Part shown: positions 42,479-51,807 of the stretch, one piece after another | Layout of the letters: each line of letters opens with the position of its first letter | Numbering within the stretch: position 1 is the stretch's first letter | Origin: Streptomyces sp. HNM0574 | Lineage (GTDB): Bacteria > Actinomycetota > Actinomycetes > Streptomycetales > Streptomycetaceae | DNA length: 64,000 nucleotides | Direction: 5' to 3' | Assembly (NCBI RefSeq): GCF_012726235.1 | Contig: NZ_JAASAH010000005.1 | Location: 124,001-188,000 of the forward strand | Notes under the pieces: generated by a model | Told to the model about the DNA's origin: nothing | Databases searched by the model: none | The model's input: the letters and a program-made list of their open reading frames with translations, nothing else | Program-made: the position numbers and the translations under genes

Positions 42479-43420
42479 ATGAAGGTGCCGGTGAGGCGGG
42501 CCGCGGCGGCCGTGGCGGCGGGTGCGCTCGTGCTGACGGGGTGCGGCGGCAAGAGCCTGGAGGAGACGGGCGGGGAACGGGCCGGCGGCGGGAACGCGCT
42601 GGTGATCGGCTCGGCCGGGTTCACCGAGTCCGAGATCATGGCCGAGCTGTACGCGCAGGTCCTCGCGGACGCCGGTTTCGGCACCTCGATCCGGAAGCTC
42701 CAGAACCGCGAACTGTACGAACCGGCCCTGGCGAAGGGCCAGATCGACGTCGTCCCGGAATACGCGGCGACGCTCGCCGAATTCCTCAACGCGCGGAAGA
42801 ACGGCCCCGACGCGAAGCCCGTCGCCTCCAACGACGTGGACGCCACCGTCGCGGCACTGGAGAAACTGGCCCGGCCGCGCGGGATCGAGGTGCTCGCCGC
42901 GGGCCGCGCCGTCGACCAGAACGCCTTCGCCGTCACCGCCGCGTTCGCGAAGAAGCACAGGCTGCGCACGCTCAGCGACCTCGGCAGGTCGGGCGAGAAG
43001 GTGAAACTCGCCGCCGGTGACGAATGCGAGGAGCGCCCGTTCTGCGCCCCCGGCCTGCGGAAGGTGTACGGCGTCGACGTCACCGAGGTCGACCCGAAGG
43101 GCGTCGGCACGGTGCAGGCGAAGCAGGCGGTCAAGAACGGCACCGACCAGCTGGTGCTCACCACGACCACGGACGCGACGCTGAAGGAGTTCGGCCTGGT
43201 GCTGCTGGAGGACGACAAGGGCCTGCAGAATGCCGACAACGTGCTGCCTGTCGTGAACGCGAAGGACGCCGGGAGGAAGGACGTCATGGCGCCTCTCGAC
43301 AAACTCACCCGCGTCCTCACCACCGAGGAGCTCGCCGGACTCAACCGCAGGGTGGACCAGGACCGCGAGAAGCCCAAGGACGTCGCCGAGGAATATCTCC
43401 GTTCCAAGAACCTTGTGTGA
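42479..43420 (+). CDS. Osmoprotectant substrate-binding lipoprotein (OpuCC type)
   Basis: A 313-residue OpuAC-family binding protein. A signal peptide ends in the lipobox VLTGC (Cys at about residue 20), so it is lipid-anchored outside the membrane. Family motifs are GSAGFTESEIMAELYAQVL, ELYEPALAKGQIDVVPEYAATL and GVDVTEVDPKGVGTVQA. ATG 42479 is preceded by AGGAG, better than the TTG at 42473. It captures betaine- or carnitine-like solutes for the OpuC-type permeases and ATPase. Confidence 0.92.
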   Translation: MKVPVRRAAAAVAAGALVLTGCGGKSLEETGGERAGGGNALVIGSAGFTESEIMAELYAQVLADAGFGTSIRKLQNRELYEPALAKGQIDVVPEYAATLAEFLNARKNGPDAKPVASNDVDATVAALEKLARPRGIEVLAAGRAVDQNAFAVTAAFAKKHRLRTLSDLGRSGEKVKLAAGDECEERPFCAPGLRKVYGVDVTEVDPKGVGTVQAKQAVKNGTDQLVLTTTTDATLKEFGLVLLEDDKGLQNADNVLPVVNAKDAGRKDVMAPLDKLTRVLTTEELAGLNRRVDQDREKPKDVAEEYLRSKNLV

Positions 43421-43602
43421 AGGGAGTGTTGAGCGGCTGCGCGGCGACGGCGAAGAAGGTCGGATGAGAGGCGCCGGACCGGGGTAGCAGGGAACGGTGA
43501 GGCGTCGGGCGTGTGTCCCGCGCGGGGCGCCGGGTTGTGAGGACGTAACGATGCCATTCGCCCGGTGTCGGTCGTCCCGCCGCACACGGTAAATTCCCGT
43601 CT

Positions 43603-44646
43603 ATGTCACGTGGACGTCACCGTCACTCGCCGCCCCTGCACCGGATTCTGGCCCCGGCTTCCGTCGCGGCCGCCGCTCTCGCCTGCGCCGGTGGCGCCTG
43701 GCTGTTCGGGGAACCCGGGGTCGGCGACGTCGAGACGGTCGTCCTGCGCGGGCTGACCGCCGTCGCCGCCGCCGCTGCCGTGACCGGGGCCGTGCTGCTG
43801 CGCCGCTGGGACCGGGCCGCCGGCAAGGCCCTCGGCGAGTCCAAGGCCAAGCTGGCCGGCACCGAATGGCGGGCCGAGGAGCGGCAGGCCGAGCTGGAGG
43901 GCGAGCTGGACGAGGTCCGCGAGGCCAGGGACGGCATGGCGCGCAAGGTCCGCGAGAAGCGCGCCGAGCTGGCCAGGCTCCGTACCGAGCACGCCGACCT
44001 GCTGCGCCGCTACGCGCACGCCGAGGCCGAGCGCGCCGGCGCCCTGGAGGGCCGCAGGCGGCTGGAGCTGGAGTCCGGCGCCCCGGCGAAGGTCCTCACC
44101 GCGGGCGCCACGGACCACCGTTCGGCCTCGGGCGCCCCGACCCCGCTGACGTACGTGCAGGCCGACGAGGCGCTCAAGGCGCTGCTGCGCAGCGGCGCCA
44201 GGCAGCGGCGGGCGCGTGAGCGGGAGGCGGCGCGGGAGCGGCTCGTGCCCGCGCCCGGCGCGGGGTCGACGGCCTCGGCCGTGGTCCCGCCGCGGCCGGC
44301 GCCGGCGCCCCCGGGCCCCGCGCCCGCTCCGGGCGGTGCGCTCGGCCCGCGCCGTGCGGTGACGCCGGCGGCCGCGTCGCCGTCCGTACCGGAGCCCGTG
44401 CGGGCGCCCGACTCCGGCGAGCAGCCGGAAGCGGACCGGTCCGAGGAGCAGCGGCGTCCGGGCCCGGCGTTCGACTTCTTCGGTGGCGGCTCGGTACGCC
44501 GCAAGCGGGGCCAGGCGCCCGAGCGCACGGCGAAGCCGGCCGCGCCGGAGGCCGGAACGGAACCCGAGGCGGAGGCGGCCGAGCCGGAGACGTCGCCGAA
44601 GACGGCCGACGGCGCGCAGACCGACCGCGAGCTGCGCACCGCCTGA
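43603..44646 (+). CDS. Membrane-anchored coiled-coil protein, unknown function
   Basis: A 347-residue protein not assigned to a named family. It has two closely spaced transmembrane helices (about residues 16-36 and 48-67), then a heptad-rich coiled coil (about 75-145: KAKLAGTEWRAEERQAELEGEL onwards). A low-complexity Pro/Ala/Glu-rich tail holds a short conserved-looking FDFFGGG patch near residue 290. This architecture suggests a scaffold attached to the inner face of the membrane. Single gene upstream of the repeat locus at 44665. Confidence 0.75.
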   Translation: MSRGRHRHSPPLHRILAPASVAAAALACAGGAWLFGEPGVGDVETVVLRGLTAVAAAAAVTGAVLLRRWDRAAGKALGESKAKLAGTEWRAEERQAELEGELDEVREARDGMARKVREKRAELARLRTEHADLLRRYAHAEAERAGALEGRRRLELESGAPAKVLTAGATDHRSASGAPTPLTYVQADEALKALLRSGARQRRAREREAARERLVPAPGAGSTASAVVPPRPAPAPPGPAPAPGGALGPRRAVTPAAASPSVPEPVRAPDSGEQPEADRSEEQRRPGPAFDFFGGGSVRRKRGQAPERTAKPAAPEAGTEPEAEAAEPETSPKTADGAQTDRELRTA

Positions 44647-44928
44647 ACCGGAACGGCCCCGAAAGGGGCGCGGGGAACTGCGCGCGCAGCGGGCACGCAC
44701 CCGCACCCGCCGCTGTACGGAGAAGGGGCACCCCCAGAAGCGGGCACCCCGCGCCGGGGCTGCGCTTGCCAGCCCTGCGCCTTGGCGCAGACCTCCCAAG
44801 CGCGGGCGGAACGGCCCCGAAAGGGGCGCGGGGAACTGCGCGCTCGGCCAGGACGCGCCCGCACTCGGCGGAGCACCGTGGGGGGCAGCACCGCACCCCG
44901 TAACGCGAGGCGCCCCGGCAGGGCCCCG
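44647..44928. repeat. Modular repeat cluster (locus e) between convergent genes
   Basis: Two copies of GGGGCGCGGGGAACTGCGC lie at 44665-44683 and 44823-44841. Each is preceded by a GGCCCCGAAAGGGGC hairpin with a GNRA loop; the two units are identical over about 35 bp. Between them lies the ~41-bp palindromic element (44762-44802) with CGCTTG/CAAGCG ends. No gene is present. Confidence 0.8.
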
Positions 44929-46107
44929 CTACTTGTCGATGTCGCCCACGACGAAGAAGAACGAGCCCAGGATCGCCACCATGTCGGCCACCAGCGTGCC
45001 CGGCAGCAGGTGGGACAGGGCCTGGATGTTGTTGAACGAGGCGGAGCGCAGCTTCAGCCGGTAGGGCGTCTTCTCGCCCTTGGAGACGAGGTAGTACCCG
45101 TTCAGCCCGAGCGGGTTCTCCGTCCAGGCGTAGGTGGCGCCCTCGGGGGCCTTCAGCACCTTCGGCAGCCGCTGGTTGACGGGGCCCTGCGGGAGCGCGT
45201 CGAGCCGGTCGAGGCAGGCCTCGGCGAGCTCCAGCGAGTTGTGCGTCTGCTCCAGCAGCACCTCGAAGCGGGCGAGGCAGTCGCCCTCGGTGCGGGTGGA
45301 CACCCGCAGCACGTCCTGGAGTTCGCCGTACGCCAGGTACGGCTCGTCCCGCCGCAGGTCGAAGTCGACGCCGGAGGCGCGGGCGATCGGCCCGCTCACC
45401 CCGTACGCGTGCACGGCCTCGGGGCTGAGGACGCCGACGCCGCGGGTGCGGCCGCGGAAGATCTCGTTGCCGACGACGAGCCGGTCGAAGGTGTCCATCC
45501 GGGAGCGGACGTCGGCGATGGCCTGCCGGGCGCGCCCGTGCCAGCCCGCGGGCAGGTCCTCCTTCAGGCCGCCGACGCGGTTGAACATGTAGTGCATCCG
45601 CCCGCCGGAGAGCTCCTCCATCACGTTCTGGATCTCCTCGCGCTCCCGGAACGCGTGGAAGACCGGCGTGATGCCGCCCAGTTCCAGCGGGTACGAGCCG
45701 AGGAACATCAAGTGGTTGAGGACGCGGTTGAGTTCGGCGAGGAGCGTACGCAGCCACACCGCGCGCTCGGGCACCTCCATGCCCGTCATGCGTTCGACGG
45801 CCATGACGACGCCGAGCTCGTTGGAGAAGGCGGACAGCCAGTCGTGCCGGTTGGCGAGCACGATGATCTGCCGGTAGTCGCGCGCCTCGAAGAGCTTCTC
45901 CGCGCCCCGGTGCATGTAGCCCACCACCGGCTCGGCCGAGGCGATGCGTTCGCCGTCGAGCACGAGCTTCAGGCGCAGCACGCCGTGGGTGGAGGGGTGC
46001 TGCGGGCCGATGTTGAGCACCATGTCGGTGCTCTCGGCCGCGCCGCCGATACCGACCGTGGTCTCCGTCGTCCCGGCTGCCGCCCCGGTCGTCGCCGTGT
46101 CCGTCAT
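44929..46107 (-). CDS. nuoD: Stand-alone NADH-quinone oxidoreductase subunit D paralogue (NuoD2)
   Basis: A 392-residue 49-kDa-subunit homologue. [34 protein letters not shown] and the C-terminal [12 protein letters not shown] are diagnostic of NuoD/NDUFS2. No other nuo genes are nearby, so this is the second, isolated nuoD copy conserved in streptomycetes. It keeps the quinone-site His/Tyr regions but has a low-complexity Thr/Ala N-terminal extension. It may replace NuoD in an alternative complex or work apart from complex I. A MidA-like methyltransferase gene lies 2.4 kb away (48503). Confidence 0.9.
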   Translation of the reverse strand: MTDTATTGAAAGTTETTVGIGGAAESTDMVLNIGPQHPSTHGVLRLKLVLDGERIASAEPVVGYMHRGAEKLFEARDYRQIIVLANRHDWLSAFSNELGVVMAVERMTGMEVPERAVWLRTLLAELNRVLNHLMFLGSYPLELGGITPVFHAFREREEIQNVMEELSGGRMHYMFNRVGGLKEDLPAGWHGRARQAIADVRSRMDTFDRLVVGNEIFRGRTRGVGVLSPEAVHAYGVSGPIARASGVDFDLRRDEPYLAYGELQDVLRVSTRTEGDCLARFEVLLEQTHNSLELAEACLDRLDALPQGPVNQRLPKVLKAPEGATYAWTENPLGLNGYYLVSKGEKTPYRLKLRSASFNNIQALSHLLPGTLVADMVAILGSFFFVVGDIDK

Positions 46108-46209
46108 GATGCCTACTTTCGCAGCTCCTCCCGTGGGAGGTGGTCCCGGCCTCAGGGTTCGTCCTCAGGCAGTACGCGAACTGTCATGATCCCGCCTAAT
46201 CTGGCCCGC

Positions 46210-46707
46210 ATGACAACGGGGACGGAAGCCGCGGGCGGGGAAGAGACCGGTGCGTGGCGGGGGGCCGAGCCGGGGCTGCTGCGGCTGCGATGGCTGCTGC
46301 TGCTGTGCTGCGGGCTGCCGGTGACGGCGGCGGCGGGGATCGTGCCGGGGCTGCTGCTCGGCCCGGCCTGGGCGGCGCTCGCGCTGCCGCCCGCCGCGCT
46401 CACCGCCTGGGGCCGGGGCGCGCTGGCCAGGAACTGGCGCTCGTGGCGGTACGCGGAGCGCGCCGACGACCTGCTCGTCGGGCACGGCGTGCTGTGGCGC
46501 AAGCTGACGGTCGTGCCGTACGGGCGGATGCAGCTCGTCGAGGTCACCTCCGGGCCGCTGGAGCGCCGCTTCGGCCTCGCCCGGCTCGTGCTGCACACCG
46601 CGGCCGCCACCACCGACGCCACCGTCCCCGGCCTGACGCCCGACGAGGCGGAGCGGCTCCGGGACCGGCTGACGCGGCTGGGCCAGGCGCGCTCGGCCGG
46701 GCTGTGA
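46210..46707 (+). CDS. PH domain-containing membrane protein (YdbS-like)
   Basis: A 165-residue protein with two transmembrane helices (about residues 26-75) and a bacterial PH domain 2 (DDLLVGHGVLWRKLTVVPYGRMQLVEVTSGPLERRFGLARLVLHTAA). It is the small partner of the adjacent larger PH protein, the usual YdbS-YdbT pair. Function is unknown; envelope stress or protection from certain lantibiotics has been linked to the Bacillus pair. Confidence 0.85.
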   Translation: MTTGTEAAGGEETGAWRGAEPGLLRLRWLLLLCCGLPVTAAAGIVPGLLLGPAWAALALPPAALTAWGRGALARNWRSWRYAERADDLLVGHGVLWRKLTVVPYGRMQLVEVTSGPLERRFGLARLVLHTAAATTDATVPGLTPDEAERLRDRLTRLGQARSAGL

Positions 46708-46718
46708 GGGGAGACGCC

Positions 46719-48065
46719 GTGCCGGAGAACGCCTCGCTGGCCCGCCTCCTCCCGGCCCGCCCCGAGGGCAGGCCGCTGCACCCGGTCACGCCCTGGCGCC
46801 GGGCCTGGGCGCCCGTCGCCGGTATCGCCGCCTTCGCGGCGCAGGACTTCGAGCGCACCCGCGAGTGGGCCGGGCACCTCTCGCTCGGCTGGCTGCTGCT
46901 GGCCGTGGCGGTGCTGCTGCCGGTGGCCGCCGGGTACGGCTTCCTGTCCTGGTGGTGCACCGCCTATCTGGTGACGGACACCGAACTCCGCATCCGCACG
47001 GGCCTGTTGTTCCGCCGCACCTCGCACATCCGGCTGGACCGCATCCAGGCGGTGGACGTCGGACGGCCGCTGCTGGCGCGGCTCGTCGGGGTCGCGAAGC
47101 TGAAGCTGGACGTCGTCGGCACCGAGTCGAAGGACGAGCTCGCCTTCCTCGGCGAGGCGGAGGCCGTCGCGCTCCGTGCCGAACTCCTCGCCCGTGCCGC
47201 CGGGATCGCGCCCGAGGCGGCGCCCGCCGCGGGGGAGGCACCGGCGCGGGAGATGCTCCGCGTCCAGCCCCGCACCCTCGTCGTCGGGCTGCTGCTGATC
47301 GGTACGGGCTGGGGCGCGCTGGCCGCCGCCGTGGCCGTGCCGACGCTGATCTACCTGGCCAGCCACAGCCTGTTCGCCGCGCTCGCCACCGCGCTGCCGT
47401 TCCTCGGCGGGCTGTGGAAGGGCAGCCTGGGGCGCTTCCTGCGGGAGTACGACTGGGCGGTCGCCGAGTCCCCGGACGGCCTGCGCATCGACCACGGGCT
47501 GCTCGACCGGGAGCACGCGACGGTGCCGCCCGGCCGGGTCCAGGCCGTACGCCTGGTCGAGCCGCTGCTGTGGCGGCGGCGCGGCTGGGTGCGGGTCGAA
47601 CTCGACGTCGCGGGCGCGGACAAGGAGGAGGGCAGCGGTGTGCTGGTGCCCGTCGCCTCCTGGGAGGAGGCGCGGGGCGTCCTCGCGCGGGTGCTGCCCG
47701 GCACCGACCTCGACGCGGCGCGGGCCGCGCTGGAGCCCGCACCCGAGCGCTCCCGCTGGTGCTTCCCCGTCTACCGGCGCGGCTACGGGCACGGCGTCAC
47801 GGGCTCGGTGTTCGTCACCGGCGCGGGGCTGCTGCGGCGGCGCACCACGCTGGTGCCGCACGCGAAGGTGCAGAGCGTCCGGCTCCGGCAGGGGCCGTGG
47901 CAGCGGCGGTTGCGGCTCGCGGACGTCGCCGTCGACCACGGCGCGAACGGCCACACGACGGCGCGGCTGCGGGACGCGGACGGGGCGCACGCGCTGGTCC
48001 GTGCCCAGGCGGAACGCTCCCGCACGGGGCGCCGCGAGGCGGCGCCGGAACGGTGGTTGCTCTAG
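46719..48065 (+). CDS. PH domain-containing membrane protein (YdbT-like)
   Basis: A 448-residue protein with three bacterial PH2 modules separated by transmembrane pairs (TELRIRTGLLFRRTSHIRLDRIQAVDV near residue 90; DGLRIDHGLLDREHATVPPGRVQAVRL near 250; a third TTLVPHAKVQSVRL near 385). GTG 46719 with GGGGAG five bases upstream is preferred over the GTG at 46704 that overlaps the previous stop. Co-transcribed with the small PH gene. Confidence 0.85.
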   Translation: MPENASLARLLPARPEGRPLHPVTPWRRAWAPVAGIAAFAAQDFERTREWAGHLSLGWLLLAVAVLLPVAAGYGFLSWWCTAYLVTDTELRIRTGLLFRRTSHIRLDRIQAVDVGRPLLARLVGVAKLKLDVVGTESKDELAFLGEAEAVALRAELLARAAGIAPEAAPAAGEAPAREMLRVQPRTLVVGLLLIGTGWGALAAAVAVPTLIYLASHSLFAALATALPFLGGLWKGSLGRFLREYDWAVAESPDGLRIDHGLLDREHATVPPGRVQAVRLVEPLLWRRRGWVRVELDVAGADKEEGSGVLVPVASWEEARGVLARVLPGTDLDAARAALEPAPERSRWCFPVYRRGYGHGVTGSVFVTGAGLLRRRTTLVPHAKVQSVRLRQGPWQRRLRLADVAVDHGANGHTTARLRDADGAHALVRAQAERSRTGRREAAPERWLL

Positions 48066-48502
48066 CGCCCGAAGGGGCGCGGGGAACTGCGCGAACGGCC
48101 ACGACGGGGCCGCGGTCCGCGACGCGACCGGAAGGGGCACCCCCTCATCGGTGGGCGCACCCCGCGCCGGCCCCGCCCGCCGGTCCGGGGCTGCTCCCTC
48201 CGGTTGCGTCGCGGTCCACCGGCGCGTCGTGCTCGCTCGCGCCGTTCCCCGCGCCCCTTCATCGCGGGGTCACCCCGCGCTTGGGAGGTCTGCGCCGAGG
48301 CGCAGGGCTGGCAAGCGCAGCGCCCGCCACGACGCGGGGTGCGTTCTGCCGTCACCGGTCCGCACCCGCCGTCGGGGCCCGGGGTTTGCGCAGTTCCCGG
48401 CGCCCCTTCATCGCGGGCTCGTCTCGCTTGTTCCGGTGCGGCGCCGTCGTGGCTCGGGTCTTCGCGCCGTTCCCCGCGCCCCCACGAGCGCCCGGCGCGG
48501 CC
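48066..48502. repeat. Modular repeat cluster (locus f) between convergent genes
   Basis: This 437-bp gap has no gene. It holds one direct GGGGCGCGGGGAACTGCGC (48074-48092), three inverted variants (48240-48257, about 48388-48406, 48463-48481) and one palindromic CGCTTGGGAG...CAAGCGC element (48278-48318). Variants show point drift, for example CCCGGCGCCCC. Confidence 0.8.
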
Positions 48503-49546
48503 TCAGAGCACTCCTGCCCCCGTCCCCTGGAGGAGCCAGGTGAAGGTGCCGAGGCCGGTGGGGGAGGTGAGTTCGGCGGCCTCGCCCGCTGTGCTCAGGG
48601 CGCGTACGTAGGCGGCCGGGTCGGTGGAGGCGAGGGTGAGGGGCGGCCGTTCGCCGGTGACGCCGAGTGCGTGCAGCGCCTCGCGCTGCCGCAGCAGCCG
48701 GAACGGGACGTCCGGGCTCGCGGCCGCGCACGCGTCGAGCGCGACGTGCGCGGTGAGGTCGCTGCCGCCGTCCGGTACGGGCGGGACCTCGCGGCCCGCG
48801 CGGAACCCGGTGAGCGTGCCGAACGGGGGCCGCTCGCCGAGGAGATGGGCGTAGTCGACGGCGACGGCCAGCCCGTCCCGCAGGGTGCCGACGGCCGCCG
48901 CCCACGCCTCGTCGCGCAGCCGGCCGCACTCGGCGCGGGTGCCCTCCTCGGCGCCGTCGAGCGGCCACCAGCGGGCGAGCCACTCCGCGTCGGCGGCCGG
49001 CAGCGGCTGCTCGGACTCCTCCTCGGTGCCGTCGGCCCGTACCCGCAGCGCGCGGGGGCGGCCGTCGGCACCGGTGCGGACGACGTCGACGGGGACGTTG
49101 TCCAGCCACTCGTTGGCGAACAGCAGGCCGCGTACGTTCTCGGGCGGCCGGTCGGTCCAGGTGATGCGCGGGTCGAGTCCCTCGGGGCGGGAGGCGCGCT
49201 CGACGGCCCAGGGGCGTACCCGGGCGGCGGTCTCGTCCGGCAGCGCGGCCAGTACCCCGGTCAGCAGTTCCGCGCGCCCGGCGCCCAGGTCGACCAGGGC
49301 CAGCTCGTCCGGGTGCCCCAGCGCCGCGTCGACCCGGAGCAGCAGGCGGGCGACGGCGGCGGCGAACAGCGGCGAGGCGTGCACGGAGGTGCGGAAGTGG
49401 GCGCCGGGTTCCTCGCGGACGAAGAAGCCGGTGGGGCGGCCGGGGCCCGCGGGCCCGTACAGTGCCCTCTCCATCGCCTCCGACCAGGGGAGACTCCCGT
49501 CGAAGGTGATCCTGCCGTCGTCCCCGGTCCCGTCCCAAGCGCTCAC
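48503..49546 (-). CDS. MidA/NDUFAF7-like SAM-dependent methyltransferase
   Basis: A 347-residue class I methyltransferase of the PF02636 type. Family segments are [33 protein letters not shown] and the SAM-binding [35 protein letters not shown] is the conserved post-II motif. In mitochondria and proteobacteria this family methylates the complex I subunit NDUFS2 (NuoD homologue) or aids complex I assembly. A nuoD2 gene sits 2.4 kb away on the same strand, so NuoD2 is a candidate substrate (inference). GTG 49546 is the likely start. Confidence 0.82.
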   Translation of the reverse strand: MSAWDGTGDDGRITFDGSLPWSEAMERALYGPAGPGRPTGFFVREEPGAHFRTSVHASPLFAAAVARLLLRVDAALGHPDELALVDLGAGRAELLTGVLAALPDETAARVRPWAVERASRPEGLDPRITWTDRPPENVRGLLFANEWLDNVPVDVVRTGADGRPRALRVRADGTEEESEQPLPAADAEWLARWWPLDGAEEGTRAECGRLRDEAWAAAVGTLRDGLAVAVDYAHLLGERPPFGTLTGFRAGREVPPVPDGGSDLTAHVALDACAAASPDVPFRLLRQREALHALGVTGERPPLTLASTDPAAYVRALSTAGEAAELTSPTGLGTFTWLLQGTGAGVL

Positions 49547-49680
49547 GGGTCGCAGCGTAGACGGCCCCGGGCCTGGGCCTCGCGGAGGGCGGGCCTCCAC
49601 CTTGGGGAGTAGGCGCGGGTGCCGCGGATCGACCGTCCGGTTGACCCGTGCACGCACCGGGCGTCCATACGCTGGAACAC

Positions 49681-50919
49681 GTGAACCGCCTCTACGACTT
49701 CTTCCGCAGGCACCCCATGTGGGTGGACGGCTTCTGGGCCGTGCTCCTGCTGTTGCTGTCGGCGATGTGGCTGCTGGCGAGTCTGGATACGGACTCCCAG
49801 GGGCTGCCGAGAGGCCCCAAGGAACAGATCGCCTCGATCCCGATCGCGCTGGCCCTCTCCACGGTCGTCGCGCTGCGCAGGCGGGTCCCCGAGAAGATGC
49901 TGCTGCTGGCGATCGCGACGGGCGTGGCCCAGCTGGTCACCAACGTCGAGCCGAATCCCGGCAACTTCTCCTTCCTCGTGATCATCTTCACCGTCGCCTC
50001 GCGGCACACCCGCTGGGCGTCCCGGGTCGCGCTCGTCGGCGCCGTCGTCGCGCCCACGCTCACGGTGGTGCGCTGGCCCTCGCCCGGCGGCAGCATCAGC
50101 AACGACATCTTCCCGACGGTCTTCCTGACCATCACCTTCGTCCTCGCCTGGGTCATGGGCGACTCGCTGCGCACCCGCCGCGCCTACTACGCGCAGCTGG
50201 AGGAGCGGGCCCGGCGGCTGGAGAAGGAACGCGAGGCGCACGCGCAGATCGCCGCCGCCGCCGAACGGGCCAGGATCGCCCGCGAACTCCACGACGTGGT
50301 GGCGCACAACGTCTCCGTCATGGTCGTCCAGGCCGACGGCGCCGCCTACGTGATGGACACCGCGCCCGAGCAGTCCCGGCAGGCGCTGGAGACGATCTCC
50401 GGCACCGGACGCCAGGCCCTCGCCGAGATGCGCCGCCTGCTCGGCGTGCTCCGCACCGGCGAGGGCGGCGCGGCCGGGGCGCGCGAGGGCGGCGACGCGT
50501 ACGTGCCGCAGCCGGGCGTCGAGCAGCTCGCCGAGCTGGTCGAGCAGGTGCGCGGCACGGGGCTGCACGTCGACTTCGGCATCGAGGGCACCCCGCGCCC
50601 GCTGCCCAGCAGCGTCGAGCTCACCGCGTACCGGATCGTGCAGGAGGCGCTGACCAACTCGCGCAAGCACGGCGGCCCGGACGTCGGTGCCAACGTCCGG
50701 CTCCGGTACGGAGGCGAGCAGCTCGCGCTGCTCGTCGAGGACGACGGCCGGGGCGCGCTGCACGAGCTGTACCAGAGCGGTGGCAAGGACGGCCTCGGGC
50801 ACGGGCTGATCGGCATGCGGGAACGCGTCGGCATGGTGGGCGGCATCCTGGAGGCCGGGCCGCGCACGGGCGGAGGCTTCCGGATCAACGCGGTCCTGCC
50901 GCTGAAGGCGGCAGACTGA
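49681..50919 (+). CDS. Two-component sensor histidine kinase (NarL-group partner)
   Basis: A 412-residue membrane sensor. Four to five N-terminal helices (residues ~15-165) are followed by a coiled coil, the HisKA_3 dimerisation box [21 protein letters not shown] with phosphoacceptor H204, and an HATPase domain ([28 protein letters not shown]). The short extracytoplasmic loops mean the signal may be membrane-borne. It is transcribed with the response regulator 44 bp downstream. Confidence 0.93.
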   Translation: MNRLYDFFRRHPMWVDGFWAVLLLLLSAMWLLASLDTDSQGLPRGPKEQIASIPIALALSTVVALRRRVPEKMLLLAIATGVAQLVTNVEPNPGNFSFLVIIFTVASRHTRWASRVALVGAVVAPTLTVVRWPSPGGSISNDIFPTVFLTITFVLAWVMGDSLRTRRAYYAQLEERARRLEKEREAHAQIAAAAERARIARELHDVVAHNVSVMVVQADGAAYVMDTAPEQSRQALETISGTGRQALAEMRRLLGVLRTGEGGAAGAREGGDAYVPQPGVEQLAELVEQVRGTGLHVDFGIEGTPRPLPSSVELTAYRIVQEALTNSRKHGGPDVGANVRLRYGGEQLALLVEDDGRGALHELYQSGGKDGLGHGLIGMRERVGMVGGILEAGPRTGGGFRINAVLPLKAAD

Positions 50920-50963
50920 CCGCCGCTCACCGTCCGTACAACCCACCCCGGAGGAACCGCCCC

Positions 50964-51647
50964 ATGACGATCCGCGTGATGCTCGTCGACGACCAGGCGC
51001 TGCTGCGCACCGGCTTCCGCATGGTGCTGGCGGCGCAGCAGGACATGGAGGTCGTCGCCGAGGCCGGGGACGGCGCCGAGGCCCTCGCCACACTCCGCGA
51101 ACAGCCGGTGGACGTGGTGCTGATGGACGTACGGATGCCGCAGGTCGACGGCGTCGAGGCCACCCGCCGCATCTGCGAACAGGGCGAGGGCGGGCCCGGC
51201 GATCCGAAGGTGCTCATCCTCACCACCTTCGACCTGGACGAGTACGCCTTCTCCGCGCTGAAGGCGGGCGCCAGCGGCTTCATGCTCAAGGACGTCCCGC
51301 CGTCCGACCTGCTCGCCGCGATCCGGGCCGTGCACAGCGGCGACGCGGTCGTCGCGCCGAGCACCACGCGGCGGCTCATCGACCGCTTCTCCACGGTGCT
51401 GCCCGCCGCGACGCCGGAGCCGCTCGCGAAGGAGCTGGCGAAGCTGACGACGCGGGAGCGGGAGGTGCTGCAGCTCGTCGCGCAGGGGCTGTCCAACGGG
51501 GAGATCGCCGGGCGGCTGGTGCTGTCGGAGGCGACCGTGAAGACGCATGTCGGGCGCATCCTCACCAAGCTGGAGCTTCGGGACCGGGTGCAGGCGGTGG
51601 TGGTCGCGTACGAGACGGGGCTGGTCCGGGCGGGGTCCGGGGGCTGA
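50964..51647 (+). CDS. Two-component response regulator (NarL/LuxR family)
   Basis: A 227-residue regulator. The receiver domain has D9-D10, phosphorylated D55 and K109; the C-terminal LuxR helix-turn-helix has LTTREREVLQLVAQGLSNGEIAGRL and ATVKTHVGRIL. Cognate partner of the kinase just upstream. ATG 50964 follows GGAGGAA. Targets are unknown. Confidence 0.94.
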   Translation: MTIRVMLVDDQALLRTGFRMVLAAQQDMEVVAEAGDGAEALATLREQPVDVVLMDVRMPQVDGVEATRRICEQGEGGPGDPKVLILTTFDLDEYAFSALKAGASGFMLKDVPPSDLLAAIRAVHSGDAVVAPSTTRRLIDRFSTVLPAATPEPLAKELAKLTTREREVLQLVAQGLSNGEIAGRLVLSEATVKTHVGRILTKLELRDRVQAVVVAYETGLVRAGSGG

Positions 51648-51669
51648 CGCCGGTTTCCCGGGCCCGCCC

Positions 51670-51807
51670 CGCTTGGGAGAACTGCGCCGTAGGCGCAGGG
51701 CTGGCAAGCGCAGCGCCCGCCCCGGCGCGGGGTGCTCCATGCCGTCACCGGCCCGCACCCGCCGTCGTGGCTGGTCGCGCAGTTCCCCGCGCCCCTTTCG
51801 GGGCGCG
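51670..51807. repeat. Repeat element and terminator (locus g) between convergent genes
   Basis: The palindromic CGCTTGGGAG...CAAGCGC element is at 51670-51711. The module GCGCAGTTCCCCGCGCCCC at 51777-51795 folds with downstream sequence into CGCGCCCC-TTTC-GGGGCGCG (51788-51807), ending exactly at the stop codon of the DUF5937 gene. Confidence 0.8.
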
